This document shows, one piece after another, positions 8,452 through 10,468 of a stretch of 10,468 nt of DNA (positions are counted from its first letter, which is position 1; each line of letters opens with the position of its first letter). This DNA is from Bacteroidetes bacterium UBA955. Its GTDB lineage: Bacteria; Bacteroidota; Bacteroidia; NS11-12g; UBA955. The position numbers and the translations under genes were made by a program. The stretch lies in assembly GCA_002293105.1 (NCBI GenBank), contig DBCP01000094.1, forward strand, positions 10,134 to 20,601, in the 5' to 3' direction. A model generated the notes under the pieces. It searched no databases, was not told the origin of the DNA, and worked only from the letters and a program-made list of their open reading frames with translations.

Positions 8452-9396
8452 GTCGTACAATTTCAACACTTTATCGAGAAGTACCTCAGAAATCTTTTGA
8501 TAACTTTCTACCGTCCAGCCACCTACATGCGGACTCAAAATCACCCGATTATTTTTCCGAAGTCCATTGAAAATCTCCATAAATGCCAAATCTCCCTGAA
8601 AAGGGGGCTCCATCGACAACACATCTGCTGCAAAACCTTGTATTCTATTGGCCGTCAATTCACGTAAAACCAACGACAAATCCAAGACGCCTCCGCGCGA
8701 CAGATTCAGTAGCCAGAATTGGGATTTCATCAGCGCCAATCGATCTTCGTTGAGCCAGTTTTTTGTTTCATCGGTCAATGGTACATGCAATGTCAACACG
8801 TCCGATGCTGTCAAAAGCAATTCTTCACTCACCTCCTCCACAAATTCGTTTCCAAAACCGTGTTTATATCTGTCGTGTGCAATCACCCGCACCCCGAATC
8901 CAGCCAACTTTTTCGCTACCGCTGAACCGGTATTCCCATAGCCCAAAATCCCCACAGTTCTTCCACGCAATTCCAAGCCGCGGTTGCCTTCACGGTCCCA
9001 CCGACCCTCCAATATTTCCGCGTGCGATTTCACCAATTGGGTAAACAGCCCCAGCAACATGGCCAATGTATGTTCTCCCACCGCATCCGAGTTGGCTTCC
9101 CCTGCATTAAAACAATGAATATCAACACTTTTGGCGGCACTTTCGTCGATGTTATCCATCCCAGCACCCCCACGTCCAACCCACTGCAAACCATCGTAAG
9201 CACTGAGGATTTCTTGTCCAACAAAACACTTACTTCTCACCATCAAACCCTGGGGCTTTTGTTCTTGGATGAGGGCGATAATTTCCGATACGCTGGATCC
9301 ACAATCACGGGCGTCAACAACAACAAAGCCTGCTGCGTTCAGCCCATTTTCAAGGGCCGGATGAAAGTCATCAATCAGCAGAACCCGCGGTTGCAT
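8437..9396 (-). CDS. D-isomer-specific 2-hydroxyacid dehydrogenase (phosphoglycerate dehydrogenase-like)
   Basis: This is a complete protein of 319 residues that should reduce a 2-keto acid or oxidise a D-2-hydroxy acid with NAD(H) in the cytoplasm. The substrate-binding half shows the family pattern LMVRSKCFVG...LQWVGRGGAGMDNID (residues ~51-84). The Rossmann fold carries GYGNTG at 152-157 with an acidic Asp at ~175, which favours NAD over NADP. The catalytic set is intact: Arg ~234 in NLSRGG, Glu ~263 in ADVLSMEP and His ~290 in SPHVGG. The most likely role is 3-phosphoglycerate dehydrogenase, the first step of serine synthesis, because the length and the absence of a C-terminal ACT domain match short Bacteroidota SerA-like enzymes. 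Glyoxylate, hydroxypyruvate or another D-2-hydroxyacid is possible, so I give no gene symbol. The start codon overlaps the stop of the upstream carboxylase gene (TAATG), indicating translational coupling. A hairpin at the stop codon ends the unit. Confidence 0.9.
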   Translation of the reverse strand: MQPRVLLIDDFHPALENGLNAAGFVVVDARDCGSSVSEIIALIQEQKPQGLMVRSKCFVGQEILSAYDGLQWVGRGGAGMDNIDESAAKSVDIHCFNAGEANSDAVGEHTLAMLLGLFTQLVKSHAEILEGRWDREGNRGLELRGRTVGILGYGNTGSAVAKKLAGFGVRVIAHDRYKHGFGNEFVEEVSEELLLTASDVLTLHVPLTDETKNWLNEDRLALMKSQFWLLNLSRGGVLDLSLVLRELTANRIQGFAADVLSMEPPFQGDLAFMEIFNGLRKNNRVILSPHVGGWTVESYQKISEVLLDKVLKLYDIPNA

Positions 9397-10468
9397 TAGG
9401 CGAAATTCTTACGGTTGCGATACCAAGCTGATTCGGGGGAACCCGACTGTTCTATTGCAGTTTCATTGGTGTTCCCGGCGGTAGATTGCTGAAAGAAGTG
9501 CAACGCCGCAGCCGACAACAATGCCGCCTCCGCCGCTTCCAGCGGCTCCGGCGCCATCTGCTCCTCGGTGAAATACTGCTGTATAAAATGTGTATCAAAC
9601 TTCCCTTCAATGAAAGCAGGATGCTTCATCACAAAATCACCAAACATCAAGGTCGTCTCTATCCCAGTAATCACGTACTCACTGATCGCCCTGCGCATCC
9701 TTTCAATCGCCTCCAACCTGCTCGGTGCCCACACAATCAGCTTCGCCAACATGTTATCATAGTATATGGGAATATCCATACCGCTCTCCATGCAATCGTC
9801 GACCCGAATACCAGAACCCTGTGGCACTTTATACGTCTCAACCCTGCCCACATTCGGTAAAAATTGGTTCATCGGATCCTCTGCACATATCCTCAACTCA
9901 ATGGCATGGCCATGAATTTTCAAATCGCCTTGAGAAAAACTCAACGTCTCACCAGCGGCCACGCGAATCTGCTCCTTCACCAAATCAATCCCGGTAATCA
10001 GCTCCGTCACCGGATGCTCTACCTGCAATCGCGTATTCATTTCCAAAAAATAGAACTCCATGTTATCGCTCAGCAAAAATTCTACAGTGCCTGCACCCGA
10101 ATAATTACAAGCTTTGGCCACATTCACTGCCGCCTCGCCCATCACCCTGCGAATCTCCTCTGTTAATACCGCACTGGGCGCCTCCTCCACCAACTTCTGA
10201 TGCCTGCGCTGAATACTACACTCACGCTCAAACAGATAACAGGTATTCCCATAATTATCGGCCATCAACTGAATTTCGATGTGCCGCGGACTGCCTACAT
10301 ACTTTTCGATGAATACACTGTCGTCGCCAAACGCACTGCGCGCCTCATTCTGTGCCATCTGCAACGCACTCAAAAAATCTTCCTTGCGCTCAACCACGCG
10401 CATCCCCTTTCCCCCGCCACCCGCACTGGCCTTTACCAATACCGGAAAACCCACCTCTATTGCCACCA
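9396..10468 (-). CDS. accC: Biotin carboxylase subunit of an acyl-CoA carboxylase (AccC-type), partial (N-terminus outside the window)
   Basis: The visible 356 residues are the C-terminal part of an ATP-grasp biotin carboxylase. This subunit carboxylates the biotin of a carrier protein with ATP and bicarbonate, for acetyl-CoA or propionyl-CoA carboxylase. The glycine-rich ATP loop is near the cut end (VKASAGGGGKGMRVV, ~11-25), then RECSIQRRHQKLVEEAP (~81-97), then the metal and catalytic signature EMNTRLQVEHPVTE (~142-155), with Glu142, Arg146 and Glu150 at the expected places. The C-terminal domain begins at ELRICAEDP (~190), where Arg192 matches the conserved catalytic Arg, and ends near HFIQQYF (~299). 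About 55 extra residues follow, Ala/Glu-rich and then ending WYRNRKNFA. They contain no biotinyl (MKM) motif, so the carrier is a separate protein. The GTG at 10464-10466 is an internal Val codon in conserved fold sequence, not a start. Bacteroidota often use this longer form in propionyl- or other acyl-CoA carboxylases, so the exact acyl-CoA is uncertain. Confidence 0.9.
   Translation of the reverse strand, partial: VAIEVGFPVLVKASAGGGGKGMRVVERKEDFLSALQMAQNEARSAFGDDSVFIEKYVGSPRHIEIQLMADNYGNTCYLFERECSIQRRHQKLVEEAPSAVLTEEIRRVMGEAAVNVAKACNYSGAGTVEFLLSDNMEFYFLEMNTRLQVEHPVTELITGIDLVKEQIRVAAGETLSFSQGDLKIHGHAIELRICAEDPMNQFLPNVGRVETYKVPQGSGIRVDDCMESGMDIPIYYDNMLAKLIVWAPSRLEAIERMRRAISEYVITGIETTLMFGDFVMKHPAFIEGKFDTHFIQQYFTEEQMAPEPLEAAEAALLSAAALHFFQQSTAGNTNETAIEQSGSPESAWYRNRKNFA

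Noticed and set aside
10464..10466. GTG as the start of the biotin carboxylase
   Set aside because: The sequence right after it is the middle of the conserved ATP-grasp domain, with the N-terminal domain missing, so the gene continues beyond the window.

Overview
The window looks like a chromosomal segment of a member of the Bacteroidota, probably an environmental or free-living lineage such as Chitinophagia or Saprospiria. The basis is a PorV-like outer-membrane protein, a large protein with a type IX secretion (T9SS) C-terminal sorting domain, a large TonB-dependent-receptor-like protein with an N-terminal carboxypeptidase-regulatory-like domain, and A-rich translation starts instead of strong Shine-Dalgarno sites. 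All five genes lie on the minus strand, so the biological reading order runs from high to low coordinates. The many plus-strand ORFs are shadows of these genes.

Region A (10468 to 8437) is metabolic. It holds the C-terminal two thirds of a biotin carboxylase subunit (cut by the window edge), followed with a TAATG stop/start overlap by a complete D-isomer-specific 2-hydroxyacid dehydrogenase of the SerA-like type. This transcription unit appears to end at a 9-bp perfect hairpin with a T-rich tail, whose loop contains the dehydrogenase stop codon.

Region B (8436 to 8289) is a 148-base intergenic gap. It contains the tail of that terminator and a plausible Bacteroidota-type promoter.

Region C (8288 to 1) is a tight three-gene cell-surface operon. 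It encodes a 1261-residue TonB-receptor-like outer-membrane barrel, then after 19 bases a roughly 1296-residue secreted protein with a T9SS sorting tail, then after 11 bases a PorV/PorQ-family outer-membrane protein that runs off the window. In T9SS, PorV shuttles cargo carrying C-terminal sorting domains from the translocon to the attachment complex. The likely inference is therefore a receptor/channel, its surface-exposed partner protein and a dedicated PorV-type carrier or anchor. No SusD lipoprotein is present, so this is not a standard SusCD glycan-uptake pair. The function of this trio is the main open question of the window.

I found no tRNA, rRNA, CRISPR array, insertion sequence, integrase or phage gene.
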